A DNA stretch of 64,000 nt from Isoetes taiwanensis (Eukaryota > Streptophyta > Lycopodiopsida > Isoetales > Isoetaceae). The translations under genes were made by a program, and so were the position numbers. Below, piece by piece: positions 10,967 through 23,192 of the stretch. Location: NCBI GenBank assembly GCA_021234155.1, contig JAJEKV010000041.1:4020829-4084828 (forward strand), written 5' to 3'. A model generated the notes under the pieces. That model saw only the letters and a program-made list of their open reading frames with translations. It had not been told where the DNA came from and made no database searches. Within the stretch, counting starts at the first letter, position 1. Each line of letters starts with the position of its first letter.

Positions 10967-11640
10967 CCCGGGACTTGTGGGCACACATGAAGAATATAGG
11001 AGTTCCGGAACCATACAGAAATGCAGTGAGCAAACTATATGAGAAAGTATGGGTTTTGCTAGATAAATGTGAAGATCTAGTAGAGAGTAATGTTGCCGTA
11101 AAACAGGGTTGTCCATTATCACCGACTTTGTTTGTTATTTTTATTGATGAATTAAAAGCCTAGATTACTCAGTCAGGGAGGAGGCACTCCATTGGCAGAC
11201 TATATTGTCGTGCTACTCCTTTATGCTGATGATATTCTATGGTTGTCGCGAACCCAAGACGGAATGCAAAAGCACCTAGATGTGTTGGCGACCTTTTGTG
11301 ATGCAACAGGTATGAGAGTGAATTTAGCTAAAACAACAGTGATAATTTTTGGGACTAATAAAGTAGAAAATTTTGCTTTCTATTTATAAGGGAGAAAGTG
11401 TTGAGATATCAAGCACATATAAATACTTGAATTTGGTAGTGGATAAAAACTTTAAATGGAATCAAATAGTAGATCAGAGAGTAGACGGGGGGTTGAAGGC
11501 TTTTGCACTACAAAGGAGATGTAATAAAGCAGGCATTTGGAATTTTTGTTTAAAGAAAATGTTATATTATCTCACTTGTTCAGACAATTGTCTTGTATGG
11601 ATGTGAAGCGTGGGAACCTGGGTTATCATGATGTGGAAAA
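10967..11640 (+). pseudogene. LINE copy D, reverse transcriptase remainder
   Basis: This continues the LINE after the insertion. It shows LWAHMKNIGVPEPYRNAV, KQGCPLSPTLF (about 11100-11130), an intact LLYADDILWL catalytic box near 11215-11245, MRVNLAKT near 11310, and SSTYKYLNLVV near 11410-11440. Reading frames are broken by a stop after FIDELKA near 11161 and by frameshifts near 11190 and 11385. The sequence is clearly diverged from copies A, B and C, so it may be a separate subfamily. LINE similarity fades by about 11640. Confidence 0.8.
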
Positions 11641-11840
11641 GAGTAGATGGTGTCTCTTAGTGTTTAGCCTTTCACACCTTGTAACCTTTTGCCTTGAGTT
11701 AGTCCTAGATCTAGAAGAATGATAAATGTTTATCATATGAAAGCCAAGTGGCAGTTACTGAAATACATCAAATAGTGTTAAAATAGAAAAATAAATCAGA
11801 GCATTATTTCTTAGTACAAGACAAATAAGGTCAATTATAC

Positions 11841-12627
11841 TCAATGATCATCATCCAAACCATCTATTCGAACATCCTTTCTCTGTTACCAGAGCAGATG
11901 CCCAAGTTATGATTCAAACAAATCTTGCATCATAATAATAATCCAGATCACCTCCTCTATAGAAATCTGTTCAACATCGTAATCCAGAGCCAACGCTAAG
12001 GCCATTTCCTAAAGAAGTAGTGCATTCAGCATATTACATCTAGTTTTCATTCATGTCGTATGTTTTTGTACAGTTCCCTATCTTGTACAATATGTAAGAA
12101 AATAAAAACTCATGATTGACTCAACCAGGAGAAATCTACTATTGGAAATTAGATCTAGAATCTAAATGAAATTAATTTAAATAGCTACTGAAAAATATCT
12201 CATACACAGGATAAAACCTGAATATCTTGTGCTCCAGGGAGAATTCCATGCTTTTGCTTGGACCTAGGGTCACAATGAACTATTTTTAAGCTAGGTTCCA
12301 ACTTTTTTACAACTGTATCCTGCAAAGAGCAAATCCTAAAAGAATTTAAGAACCATATGTAAATTGATCACATTTGACCAACTGCCTTTTCCACAACATT
12401 TCATAAAAGGAAGTTGACTTGAGTGTAATTAGATAACTTGACTCAAGTATAGTTAGAAAACTTCACTCATCTAAACTATTGTTACAGCGGTTGCCTAACA
12501 ATGCTTCTACAACTTGCAAAACATCAATAAACTGTCAACTGTGACGGGCTGATATCCCTCATGCACAACATATCCAGTTTCTATAAGTGGTGAACAATCA
12601 ATAGTGGCATTCATGCGAGGCATGTGT
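11841..12627 (-). CDS. Unidentified gene, four 3'-terminal exons
   Basis: Four minus-strand segments have proper splice borders and join in frame: 12546-12627 (82 bp), 12218-12319 (102 bp), 11952-12008 (57 bp) and 11841-11882 (42 bp, ending in TGA). Acceptors read CTTCAG, TTGCAG, CTTTAG and AACAG; donors are GTCACA, GTTTTA and GTGATC. The last three introns are phase 0. The peptide includes MNATIDCSPLIETG, LEPSLKIVHCDPRSKQKH, ALALALDYDVEQISIEE and an acidic tail RKDVRIDGLDDDH. I do not recognise the family. The upstream exons are not established; one candidate lies at 13166-13240. These exons are too short to appear as open frames, and could be a decaying gene copy. Confidence 0.45.
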
Positions 12628-12944
12628 CTGAAGGCAAGAGAAGTTCTGCAACATGCCATTGCAATGTATTCAGGTATGCAACAATGAGGTTTTGAACCTT
12701 CAAGACTAACAAACGATCCCATTTTGTGGTGCTATGGCATGTAAACATTTGATATATTAACTATGCTGCTATATCATGTAAACATTTGATGTAATATATC
12801 AGGAAATGAAGCCTTAACAGTTGGCCATTGCCACATCTAAGACTTGTTAGAGAAAATATATGAAATAAAAGTCTTAGTCTCTATATTATCATGCTATCAA
12901 TACCGAAGATCTGCAAATGAAAGTATACATGTGCCTTGTGATTG

Positions 12945-13460
12945 ATTATCCTGCATGAATACAACCTATTCCAGCAACCATAAGGGTCCAAAACAGGCAT
13001 CTGCACATACAAATAGGTCCAACATCTTGCTCGAACATCCAATTAGGATTAAAAAGCTGTAAGATGTATGCTTGCAGATATGGCCATTTACTGAATGCCC
13101 CATGAACGTTAAATTGTCAAAATAGAATGAGGCAGCGATAGAAACTTGATTCAAATAAAACAAACCTGCTCATGATTTGGCTTTCCTGCTTCAACAAAAG
13201 ATGGTGTGCAACCATACGGGTCTATTACAGGAATTTGCATATACAAAATAATAGGAGATAAGATCAAAATAATCTATGAAGCTTTGATAAAATCTAAACT
13301 ATGAAGCTAGATTGCATGCTTTAGCTATGGCCAATTGCTATATGCCACATGGATGACTAAAATAGAATGAAACAACCATATTCTAACAAACCTGCCAGGG
13401 AGGCTGAAGTTATAATTTACGCATATATATTGAAGAGAAAATCGTTGTGATGCTGAAGCC
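12945..13460 (-). repeat. Tandem exon-plus-intron units, candidate 5' exon
   Basis: Segments with a period of roughly 225-235 bp share the minus-strand order TATATGCAAATTCCTG...GACCCGTATGG...GAGCAG|GTTTGTT. The middle unit (13166-13240) is an open 25-codon frame starting MQIPVIDPYGCTP and ending NHEQ at a GTTTGT donor. The unit at about 12950-13010 keeps MPVLDPYGC but then degenerates. The unit near 13390-13440 keeps only the ends. This looks like a duplicated exon with its flanking intron, probably belonging to the gene at 11841-12627, although the middle exon ends in phase 0 while exon 12546-12627 needs phase 2. Confidence 0.4.
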
Positions 13461-13959
13461 TCTTGATAATTTTCCATAATTTTGGACTTGGTGTTCTTCA
13501 TGGACCAGGTAATAATTTTGCACATAAGCCAAGGTCTTCCTTACTCACAGTTCACCCTTAAGCCCTAACTCATTTATGGAGGCGTATCACACATACTGCT
13601 CTAACGCTTTTGAGAAAGACATTTGAAGGAAAGGGTTAATAGCACCAGCCAGATGTATAGCAAACCAAAACTTCCATGAATCGTCTTCTGCAATGCGTGT
13701 AGATGCCACTTGGCCGGAATACTAAGGAAACCCTGCATGATTTGAGCGACGATGGCAGGCACGCCGAGGATAAGACATCTATTTGCTCGATTCATAAGAT
13801 GTCGAGCTCTTGAGCAATCACGGCATGTATGCCACGGTGCAGCCCAAAAGGGAAAAAAAATTGACCTGAGCACGCGGGATGGCCACACGAAGAAAAAAAA
13901 TGCCGACTTCATGCGAAAAGAAAACCTTTTGATTTTTGGATTGTCAGAAATATTTGACG

Positions 13960-14060
13960 GCATTCAAAACCATTTAAAATCTTAGAAAATGGATTTAAAA
14001 AAAATCCAAAAACATTTTCCATCAGACCTAAAAATCCCAAATTAACAAGATTGATAACAA
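13960..14060 (+). repeat. Dispersed ~95-bp AT-rich repeat, copy 1
   Basis: The consensus has AATCTTAGGAAA-n-AAATCCAAAAACATTTT-n-AAAATCCCAAATTAACAAGATTGAT. It matches 20193-20285, 22165-22250 and the reverse complement of 35898-35990. No termini or target-site duplication are obvious. The ORF at 13601-13963 just before it shows no domain and is not supported. Confidence 0.5.
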
Positions 14061-15060
14061 TAAAGTATGCTGCTGATGATCTTTCTCGCGTAGATTTATT
14101 ATATCTTATAGTGTGGTAACTGTACAACGAAAATGCTAATAAACAATTATGTAATATACCTTATCCTACTCTTAGATGTTGCTATATAGCATGGGAGTGA
14201 CAAAGCTCAACAAAAGATAACTCACATGGCTAAGAAACTTATTCAAAACTCACCTTGCTTTGAAATGTTGTTGTACAGCATGGTGAAGAGAAGGCTTAAC
14301 AAAAGATAAACCCACATGGCATGTTTCTCGTAATGATCACGTGTACAATGGCTCACCTACTAGAAGTTGAAGTCCTCAACATGGCATGTTGCTCATACTA
14401 CTAGAAGTTGAAGCCGCATATTGCTCGTACTGATGTTGCTGAAGTGGTTAGTGTCGAAAGATGCCCAATGAGAAGGTGCCCTAAGATTTGAGTCGTCCAC
14501 TCTCAAACTGGCAAGCTAACCGTTATTTGTAGATATATCTCCTTACCTCCTTGTATATCAACTGATGTAGTTTGATCTATTGCTTACATTCACGGTCTGC
14601 TTCAAACCATTCACAAGCTTTAAACCATTCATAATGCATATGACTAATATTTCAGAGAAATAGAAGGACATATATTTTGCTGGCATTATCACTCATCACA
14701 TGCTTGGAGACATACATCTCACACTTTTGACCAAAGTGTTAACCAAAATAACCAAATGAAGAAGCCAATACTGAAAAATCACTAGGCTTAGAGTGCTGAA
14801 AAATAGTGTGGAGGGGGCTCTCACTGCAGAACAAAACCCTTGAGACAGAAAAGATTAGTATGCTTATGGTCCTGGAAAATCAGTGTCTAGGAGGCTCTCA
14901 CTCCAGAACAAAATCCTTAGGCAGAGAGTCCACTAATATGTAACTGCTGCAGTACTATCAAGAACAAAACCCTTGAGCACAAAGTCCATTAATATGCACT
15001 GCTGCAATATTATCCCTTTTAATGCAGTGATAACAGACTCCTTATTTCATAGACCTGCAA
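14061..15060. repeat. Non-coding stretch with local degenerate duplications
   Basis: Short local duplications are visible. An ACTAGAAGTTGAAG-containing block recurs at about 14358-14412. Three diverged blocks of the form CTCTCACTCCAGAACAAAATCCTTAG-n-GTCCACTAATATG lie between 14800 and 15010. No gene is recognised. Confidence 0.4.
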
Positions 15061-15369
15061 GAGTAGTAAGTTATTTCATATTAATAAATCAAAAGGTATG
15101 TGTAATACACATGTATTCTGCCTTTTAATGCAACAATAACAAACTTTGACTGAAGCATTTCATGGGGTTCACCTAATTAAAGAGGAGCACTTCCTAAGCA
15201 TTTGATTTCGTCAAAGCTAGTATTGACATAAGTTTCTCGGAGGCTCACATGAATTTGCAGCCCCATCTTGAATGGACATCATTGAGAACTTAAGCTTGCC
15301 TCAACAGATGTGCTCTTTATTCTATGACCTTCAACACAGATGCTCCTTATTCATATGATTTGCTAGAAA

Positions 15370-15770
15370 GCCATCGATTCGAGCCATCGGATCGGTATTC
15401 TTGAATGGGCGAACATGCATCACTCCCATGCATGCATGCATTGCATCCATTTTCTTGGGCCCTGGTTCGTTTGAGGTTCGCTATTTATTGCAGGCTTTTC
15501 ATCGACTTCTCATCGGTATTTTCTCCTCTCTCAACAGTTCCCTTGATTCTCTTTCTTTGATACTAGGCAGGGGAGGGACTTCTTCCTGCTTGGTTTGCCA
15601 ATTTGGCATCTTTCCATGTTGTGACATGTTCTTCCCCGATCTTGTTCCATTTTTAGCCATCCTTCAACCTTCAACCTTCAACCTCGATCCCATTTTGTTA
15701 AGGAAGTTCTCTTTTTGTCGGGAGCTTTTGCCTGTTTTCATGCGAGCCATTATTCGAGAATGCCATCGAT
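15370..15770 (+). repeat. Partial upstream duplicate of the 0.7-kb repeat
   Basis: This segment repeats the 5' part of the unit beginning at 15770, about 391 bp away: GCCATCGATTCGAGCCATC, GAATGGGCGAACATGCAT, CTATTTATTGCAGGCTTTTC and ATCGACTTCTCATCGG. The long open frame over this region (15401-15955) has no domain and follows the repeat rather than a gene. Confidence 0.55.
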
Positions 15771-16500
15771 CTGAGCCATCAGATTGTTATTCTCGAATGG
15801 GCGAGCATGTATCTCTCGCATATATTGCATGCATTTTCTGGGGCTCTGATTCGTTTGGGGATCGCTATTTATTGCAGGTTCTTCATCGACTTCTCATCGG
15901 CGTTTTCTCCTCTCTCATCAGTTCCCTTGATTCCCACCCTCCCTCTCTCCCTTAATGTGTATATTATTGTAAATGTTGTTTTTTATCGCATGGCATGCGT
16001 GACCAGCCCCTCGCTTTTTCGAGGTGTAAATGTTGTTTTTTAGTCGCACCGCACGCGTGACTAGCCCCTCGCTTTTTGAGGTTTTTTCTCTATTGATTTT
16101 TTTTGTTGGTGATGTGCAGGTCCAGGGGTGATGCGCGACTTCGGTATTTTCTGTGGAGCATGGTTTTTTTTTTCGGGAACGTTTAGCAGCCTTGCAGTGT
16201 CCAAGCACCTTGCCGAGATTTAATCGCTAGGGTTTTTCCTCGAAAACCCAAAAGAGCGGGGTCTTTTAATCCCGGCAATAAGCTCTTAGAAAGATACACT
16301 AGCCAACATCTGTAGCACACAATTTTATTTGGTGTCCAGGTGTTATAACTGGATATTCCCTATGTTTTTCATTTTTTGGGTAGCCTGCGATGTGCAGCTA
16401 TCCACTCTATACCATTGTAGAAGAACTGTTGAGATGAATGAAAAGCCTAGCTAGGGAGCTTTTGACTATTTTCATGCGAGCCCTTATTCAAGAATAGTAA
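15770..16500 (+). repeat. Unknown 0.7-kb dispersed repeat, copy 1
   Basis: Nearly the whole unit recurs at 22258-22996. Landmarks are CTATTTATTGCAGG, two tandem ~55-bp blocks with ACCAGCCCCTCGCTTTTTCG, TGTTGGTGATGTGCAGGTCC, a stem-loop at about 16220-16282, GTGTTATAACTGGATATTCC and GATGAATGAAAAGCCTA. A ~45-bp direct repeat (GGGAGCTTTTGCC/AC-n-TTTTCATGCGAGCC-n-TTATTC) occurs at about 15720 and 16457. No coding frame, tRNA-like promoter or transposase is visible; it may be a SINE-like or LTR-derived non-autonomous element. Confidence 0.6.
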
Positions 16501-16696
16501 GTTATTTCAAATAACAAATCAAAAGGTACATGGAATTCTCAACAAAATGCATAAAAGTTGATATAAGCCAAAAACATGTTGCATAAATAGTGGTGGGCAC
16601 ATAGTGACATAAAGTCTCAAGATCATATGAAGCAAATGTTGCATGAGAATAACATCAAATTTGAGACATGTTCATTAATTCAAGTAAATAGAAGAA

Positions 16697-18404
16697 GAAT
16701 GATTTTTATCGTCCACTGAGACCAATCGGCCTATGGGACCTACAAGGAACGCAGCAAACTGTCCGGGTTAAAAAACTCCCGCCCCGAAGGGTTTTCGAGG
16801 GAAAAACCGTGGCAGTAATAAGAATGCTGTCAAACTGTACAAGTATACATCATCATGAAATATATATACATGTCAAGTGTGTGCCCGAGGGCATAGCTGA
16901 CTCTCGCATATCCATAACCTCCTGAAGGTATGATCCCAGCACCCGTACGGAAGCCGTGCTCAATGTCACATGTAGCGGCTGGCCAGGCCTGACCAACTCA
17001 GCATAACGCGTCCGGATTTGATCATATGCTGGGCAACTTTGGAGGGTATGAGATTCATCCTCAATAACTCCCATTTGGCAGCATTGACAGAGCCTGTCCT
17101 GGCGTGGCTCACCAATCCATCTGCCCGTTTCAATTCGAAGATGGTGTGCTCCTGTCCGAATGGAGGCAATGAGTCTGCACCTTTTCATGGGCAAGTAGGT
17201 ATGCAGGTAGCATTGCAGGCCTCGTTCCAATGTGGGATTTATGTGGCATTGGTAGTGTGCTGTCTTGACCTGTTCAAGGGCACTGGCATCCCAAAGCTTG
17301 TTGAGGAAGCAAGCGTCAAGATACTGCCTCAAGCTATGGCGATCTGCCTCTGTTTGCACATGTATGCACATGTGCTCCTGCACATTCCATCTAGCCAACC
17401 ATTGAGCTCTCTTTTCCGTCCAGCAGGCCTTGAGGCGTTGCGGCCCCATTGCCATGATATAAGCTAGGTTAGGGAGACGAGCATCATCCATATTGATCAC
17501 CTTCTGAAAATAGACAATGTGGCGATCAAGGGCCGCCCTCTGAAGAGGCAAGAATCCCGTCTCCTGCAGTAGAATTTGATATGAGACTGTGGACTTCACC
17601 CCTAGTGCTCGTACCAAGAAGGCTTTCTGCACCTACTCCAAGTCATTCCAAGTAGCGAGGGATACTACTGGACCTCATACTTCAACCCCGTATAAAAGGA
17701 CAGGCTCCACTAAGACCTTGAATAGGTGTGACTGATGGACCCAATCATACAACTCCGCTCTATGACTATTTTTTTGCATTGCATATAGTGCCTTCCAGCT
17801 CGTAGCCGTATGGATGTGTCCCAGTGTATAGTAGAAGGAAACTCCACTCCCAAATATTTGTATGTGGATGCTACTTCCACATTCTGCCCTCGGTAACTGA
17901 AGGTGGGGATCCTCGGCTGACGTGAGGATGATATGAGAACCACCTTAGTCACGCGCATATCAGTTGCTTGGCAGAATGTGTCCAGGGCATCGAGATGTCG
18001 TTGCATATCTGCTGGTGTGTAAGCTAGGAGGCCCACATCATCAGCATATATTAACTGCCTGATGATCTGGTGGAGAAGGTGAGCTCCGTCGCCCCCATTA
18101 TCAGCAAGCCAGCTCTCCAATTGATCAATGTAAAGTCCAAACAATGTTGGGGAGAGAGGGCATCCCTGACGAGCCTCGATACTACTATCAAATGGTTGGC
18201 TTGTTGGCTGCAACCGACCCAAGCATCTTTCATATAGCCTGTACACTGCATTTTGCAAATTTACAGGAACCCCCAGCTGTCGCAATCTTGCCCATAGTTT
18301 TTCCCGAGGCACAGTGTCAAACGCCTTCGCAAAATCCACGAAGCAACAATATAGATCCTGACGGCGGTTCCTACTGTCTTCAACCAGAGTTCCACAAGTG
18401 GATC
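16697..18404 (-). pseudogene. LINE copy A: reverse transcriptase and C-terminal zinc region
   Basis: This is the best preserved LINE of the window, 5' truncated inside the RT domain. From the 5' end on the minus strand it shows DLYCCFVDFAKAFDTVPRE (about 18310-18365), ARQGCPLSPTLFGLYID, QLIYADDVGLLAY with an intact YADD box (near 18040), VASTYKYLGVEF, and then a frameshift and stops near 17640-17760. The C-terminal part (16853-17632) ends with the zinc-binding cluster CQCCQ-n-DESHTLQSCP. A 3' untranslated tail follows, with a stem-loop at 16757-16821 and the end sequence CCCATAGGCCGATTGGTCTC. There is no ribonuclease H domain. The clade is not assigned; plants mainly carry L1 and RTE LINEs, and this RT block does not look like the zf-RVT L1 at 31394-34756. 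Confidence 0.85.
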
Positions 18405-20119
18405 CTAAGAATACACATTAATAAACATTAAACATTAATAAACTTCTGGACATGCCTGTTTAAGCTAAAGTGAGAATGGCAATCTGAATTCTCTACGTGG
18501 AAGTTATAGGCTACCAATAACATCAAAATAAAAAAGCAAGAAATAGATTTCAAACGAAGCCAGAAATACTCTTTAAACACGTAGACATTAGAGATTAGTA
18601 AGCAAGCAAGATCAACAAGTATAAAAGGTGGTTAACCAAAGAATACTGGGCTTCAACTACATAGCTAAGTGGATTCTGAACCCATACCTTAAATAAGATT
18701 GAAACGATGGGTTCTAGTTACCTATAAAATCCTATTATACCATTTGTGTTGCATTACATGTATCTTTAATCAAAATATACACAATTATGGTCCAGGAAGA
18801 GATGCCACTCAAGCTTCATGAATCTATCAAATCCAGCAAGCAATTATAACAGGAAATGCAACTTTGATAACACTTGTACTATAACAAAAACTACTTCAAA
18901 TTAACCCATCTATTAATGCAATACCAAATTAATTAATATTAATATATAACATAAATCTATACATAGATTTGAAAAAATGGGGCTCGAAGCAATTTCAAAA
19001 TCATGGCATGCATACCATGCTATCTTATAGTTGGAAAAGGTCTATCCGGAGGATAAGAGAATACGGGGATAATTAATATCTGAAGCTGGATTGGAGTGAA
19101 TAGCCTTGAAGCAACCTCCGAATCATGAAATGTTCTCTTAATGCATCTTAAGGAAGAAAACAATTGTCCATTAAAGCAACTGCAAAAAAATGATTTATAA
19201 GAAAAATCTAAAGCCTTGGGATCTGTCTTCATACCTGATTAATTGCTTGATTCAGCAAGCAGACCCTGCCACCAAACACTTGCTATCATGAGAGCAAAAA
19301 TATATTCTTGTTTGATGTAGCACAGATGATCATGGTCCTGGACCAGGGAAAAAAAGAAGAAATAACTTATTTTACATGCTAGTCTATTGTTCTATATGGA
19401 AGGTATGCTTCACGACTAAGAACTGATAGAATCAACATGTTCTCTCAAAATAAGTCATGGCCTTCGATCTTTCTGCCTCAAGCTAAATCTAAAATAGTAA
19501 TTCATCTCAGATCTATTCTCTTATATTTTTTTTCCCTATAATACATAATGGAATTCAATCAGAAATCAAAGGACCTTTTGATTTTGCTGCCTCTAGATGC
19601 CCTTGCGGCTCCAGACTCCAAGTGAAACTCCAGCTCAAGCTACAGGTGAAAGCTCGAGCAGACGATTTTGCCCTCTTATAAACCTAAAACACTTTTGCCT
19701 TTTTGCCCTCTTGTCGGTGTAAGAGGTATTGTGCAAGGCATCAATAGGGCCGGCCACGTGCAATTTTTGCTTTCTCCACCTCCGTATCTCAATTTGATAC
19801 GAGAGCGGATACCAAAGAGGTGAAGAGCGGCAGAATAAAGGGGGAAGAGCTTCAAAAGAGAGGCAAATTGAACTAGTTTTTGTGGATACTCCCCCTGCCG
19901 GAGTGGAAGATTGAAAATTGGCCTCCAACTTCAAGATGGAAGCATCCACCTCCGTTTTTGCATCAAGATCTGTCGTTGAAGGCAAAAAAATGATTATCTG
20001 GCCACCCCTAATATAATGTTGCCATAACCAGTGCAAAGATCCACTGTCCTTCTGCTCTGCTTAAAACCAGAAGGGGGCAAATTGATGCCTTGAAGTGAAC
20101 GTGCAAATGAAATTACACT

Positions 20120-20153
<34 letters not shown>

Positions 20154-20192
20154 CTGATTTTTGGAAAATCGGTTTCTTTTTTAGGCAACGAA
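18405..20192. other. No gene recognised; poly(A) tract near 20125
   Basis: AT-rich intergenic sequence. The minus-strand open frame 19635-20036 has no domain. A run of about 28 A residues at about 20125-20152, followed by CCCTG, could be the tail of a retroposed sequence, but I cannot identify a body or target-site duplication. Confidence 0.4.
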
Positions 20193-20285
20193 AATCCCTA
20201 AAACCTTAGGAAAATCAAGTAGGAAAAATCCAAAAACATTTTTCTCCAAATTGAAAATTTTCAAATTAATAAGATTGATTTGAAT
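20193..20285 (+). repeat. Dispersed ~95-bp AT-rich repeat, copy 2
   Basis: It reads AAACCTTAGGAAAATCAAG, AAATCCAAAAACATTTTTC and AAATTAATAAGATTGAT, matching 13960-14060, 22165-22250 and the reverse of 35898-35990. Confidence 0.5.
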
Positions 20286-22164
20286 AATGTGGTATCTTTT
20301 ATCTATTCTATTCTATTCTATTCTATCCACATGGTAAACACTCCTAGATGTGTATTTGACTTTCTACTTCTTTAGGAGAAGTTATAATGTCTGTGATAAA
20401 ATAAGTTGCGCAAAAAGAAATCAACCTGTCAAATTACCTTGGAAGATACGAATCTGGATTAATGAGACAACCTGCAATCCATGGTACTATTCTTTCCTGA
20501 ACTCCAAAGGACTAAAGTGCCTTCTCTCTAGACAGATAAATTGTTTTCCAGGATCATATAATATGGATCAAGTGAAGAGGATGGAGAACCGTTTAAAACA
20601 AAGCATATAACTCGAGAACCTGAAGTGAAGAGGTCGACAAAACGAAGTCTTTAGCGAGAGTATATTGTTTTGAAGGCAACATTCCAGAAAGGAACTTTTA
20701 TTTTGTTCCTAGAAGCCTAATGTTTCAATTGAACCTGCAAGTTACAGAAGCTTTTATTCCCCACCCTGCAAATTTGATTCTTTTCATTGCTAGTTTAATC
20801 AGCTAGTTAACATTTTCTAAAGGAAAACAACCATACAATTATGTAGAGCAAGAGGGTTTAGAGGCAGAGCAAAATATTGTTGATGTGATGGGTTGTTGAC
20901 AACAAGATAACAAAAAATGTGCAATATGCCATACCCTAATTGTATGCCATACCCTAATTGAAATAGTGAATGACAAGCATTTCAAGTAATATGCTTATGA
21001 ATACCCTCAAAATTTTGCAGCCAACAGACTTGGTTAACATTTTCTTGCGCTGATTATGCTGGTCTTTCTATTCAGTTATGCAGAAGAAGCTTTGCATTGA
21101 GCCTAAGGCTAACCTGCAAAGGCAAGGACAACATGAACATAGATGCACAGAGTACAAAGTTTACACATTTGCTAGATCCTTGTATCTCATGAACTCAATA
21201 ATACATTGTGATAAAGGTTTAAAGAATTTCAGATGAATACATTTTAAGAACTGCTTAAGTTCTTGCTGGTGGCTAAACATATGTATCATGTCGCAGGGAT
21301 CCACATCTTATAACGGACAAAACATCTCAGCCTTGTACACTTTAATAGAAAACCACTAATAATATTTTATTTCATACAGAATAAAGTGAGTTTATAAAAT
21401 CTGATAGCTCAAGCTCAACTACCCTATGATAGTTACACGCTATTAGCTTAAAAAATAGACATTACACAAAATATTCTCTTCATGTAAATCCCATCTTAGA
21501 CTTAATTATGTACATGGCAACCAAAAGAATTGTTTCTACCTCTTGAACACACTAAGTGACATTGGATGTTTGTCTTAATATTGGACGTTTAACTGGCAGT
21601 TATAACTTGCTATACCAAGAACGATGCCAATCAGTTATGCACAGAACATGGCAAAAACGATCAAACTACAGGCGCCCTGTAACAAAAATTAAATGGTATC
21701 TAAGATCATTGACATATATTACAAAAATCTTGGCACACCCAGCATACACTAAAATCTAAATTAGAGAAAGAAGGCTAATCCTTCAGAGAAAATAGAAGCC
21801 CTATCTGCTCACCTCCAGCCACTCTAGCAATCACGGCATCTCCCTCCATTTTTATTATAATACCTTATGGGCAAAGCAAAAATAGGGCATCGTGGAAAGC
21901 CCATCTCCAAATCTGTTCCTTGTTTGCAACAATCATCAACATCATCTTTGCCAGAAATCAAACTCATATAGCAAAGGCAACATTTGATGATCAGTGGCAT
22001 ACATGCAGAGTATAAGGAATCTGCAAAATCCTCACCGTGGCTACATGCCGAGCATAAGGAATTTGCGACATCCTCAAGGCGGACGAATAACCCAAGGAAT
22101 TTGTGAAATCTCCAATGGGGACGAATAAAATGCCAATTTCCAAATTACTGGAAATTGTTTTTGG
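20286..22164. other. No gene recognised
   Basis: Only short unsupported frames. The 20350-20610 frame has no motif and no splice partners that I can see. Confidence 0.45.
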
Positions 22165-22250
22165 CAGTTAAAAACATTGAAACCTTAGGAAACCAGCCTA
22201 GAAAAATAAATACAAAAAGTTTTCGACTTGCCAAAAAAACCAAATTAAAG
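22165..22250 (+). repeat. Dispersed ~95-bp AT-rich repeat, copy 3
   Basis: GAAACCTTAGGAAACCAGCC and AAAAGTTTTCGACTTG followed by CCAAATTAAAGCAATG match the family. It directly abuts the start of the 0.7-kb repeat copy 2. Confidence 0.5.
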
Positions 22251-22257
22251 CAATGTC

Positions 22258-22996
22258 ATGGATTCGCGTAGCGGATCGATATTCTTGCACAAGACGAGCA
22301 TCCATGCATCGCATGCGTCGCATGCATGCATCGCATGCATTTTTAGGCCGTTCATCAGGTTGGGGAATCCCTATTTATTGCAGAGTTCTTCATCGACGTT
22401 TCATCGGCGCTTTCTCATCTCTCAGCAGTATCCATGGCTCCCACCCTCCCCCCCCTTAAAATTGTTATTTATATGTTCATATTTGTTATAATTGTCACGT
22501 GGCACGCGTGACCAGCCCCTCGCTTTTTCGAGGTGTAAATGTTGTTTTTTGTCGCGTGGCACGCGTGACCAGCCCCTCGCTTTTCGAGGTTTTTTCGCTA
22601 TTGGTTTTTCTGTTGGTGATGTGCAGGTCCAGGGGTGATGCGCGACTTCGGTATTCTCTGTAGAGCGTGGGTTTTTTTTGTGGGAACGTTTAGCAGCCCT
22701 GCGTTGTCCAAGCCCCTTGCCGAGATTTTATCGCTAGGGTTTTTCCTCGAAAACCCGAAAGGGCGGGGTTTTTTAATCCTGGCGATAAGCTCTCGGCAGG
22801 TACACTAGCCAATATCTGTAGCACACAATTTTATTTGGGGTCCAGGTGTTATAACTGGATATTCCCTATGTTTTTTTCATTTTTTGGGTAGCCTGCGATG
22901 TGCAGCTACCCACCTTATACCATTGTAGAAAAAACTGCTGAGATGAATGAAAAGCCTATCTATCATGTTGTTTTTTTTTCATGCGAGTCGCAGTGC
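22258..22996 (+). repeat. Unknown 0.7-kb dispersed repeat, copy 2
   Basis: This copy matches 15770-16500 over nearly its whole length, including the tandem GACCAGCCCCTCGCTTTTTCG blocks. Its stem-loop has arms TTATCGCTAGG (22728-22738) and CCTGGCGATAA (22778-22788). It ends near TTTTCATGCGAGTCGCAGTG followed by a short GATA-type simple repeat. No protein-coding frame is supported. Confidence 0.6.
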
Positions 22997-23192
22997 AAGA
23001 ATAGATAGATAGATATTATTGGTATTGTTGCATCTAGAAAATAACTCTTTTATAAATTAATAATTAATACATCTTACAAGTTATTTGTATTGTATTTGTG
23101 AAATATAGTGTTAACTTGTTAAAGAGGGCAACCATTCGTTCGTTTGCTATATGAAAGAAATGACAGAGAGAATTTTGGCCTGTCTCTTTGTC

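Noticed and set aside
15401-15955. 184-residue plus-strand frame
   Set aside because: It spans two copies of a dispersed repeat and contains internally repeated peptide segments that follow the DNA repeat, not a protein family.
17018-17467. 149-residue plus-strand frame
   Set aside because: It is antisense to the conserved LINE C-terminal region on the minus strand.
20125-20152. Poly(A) run as the 3' tail of a retroposed gene
   Set aside because: No recognisable transcript body upstream and no target-site duplication were found; kept only as a note.
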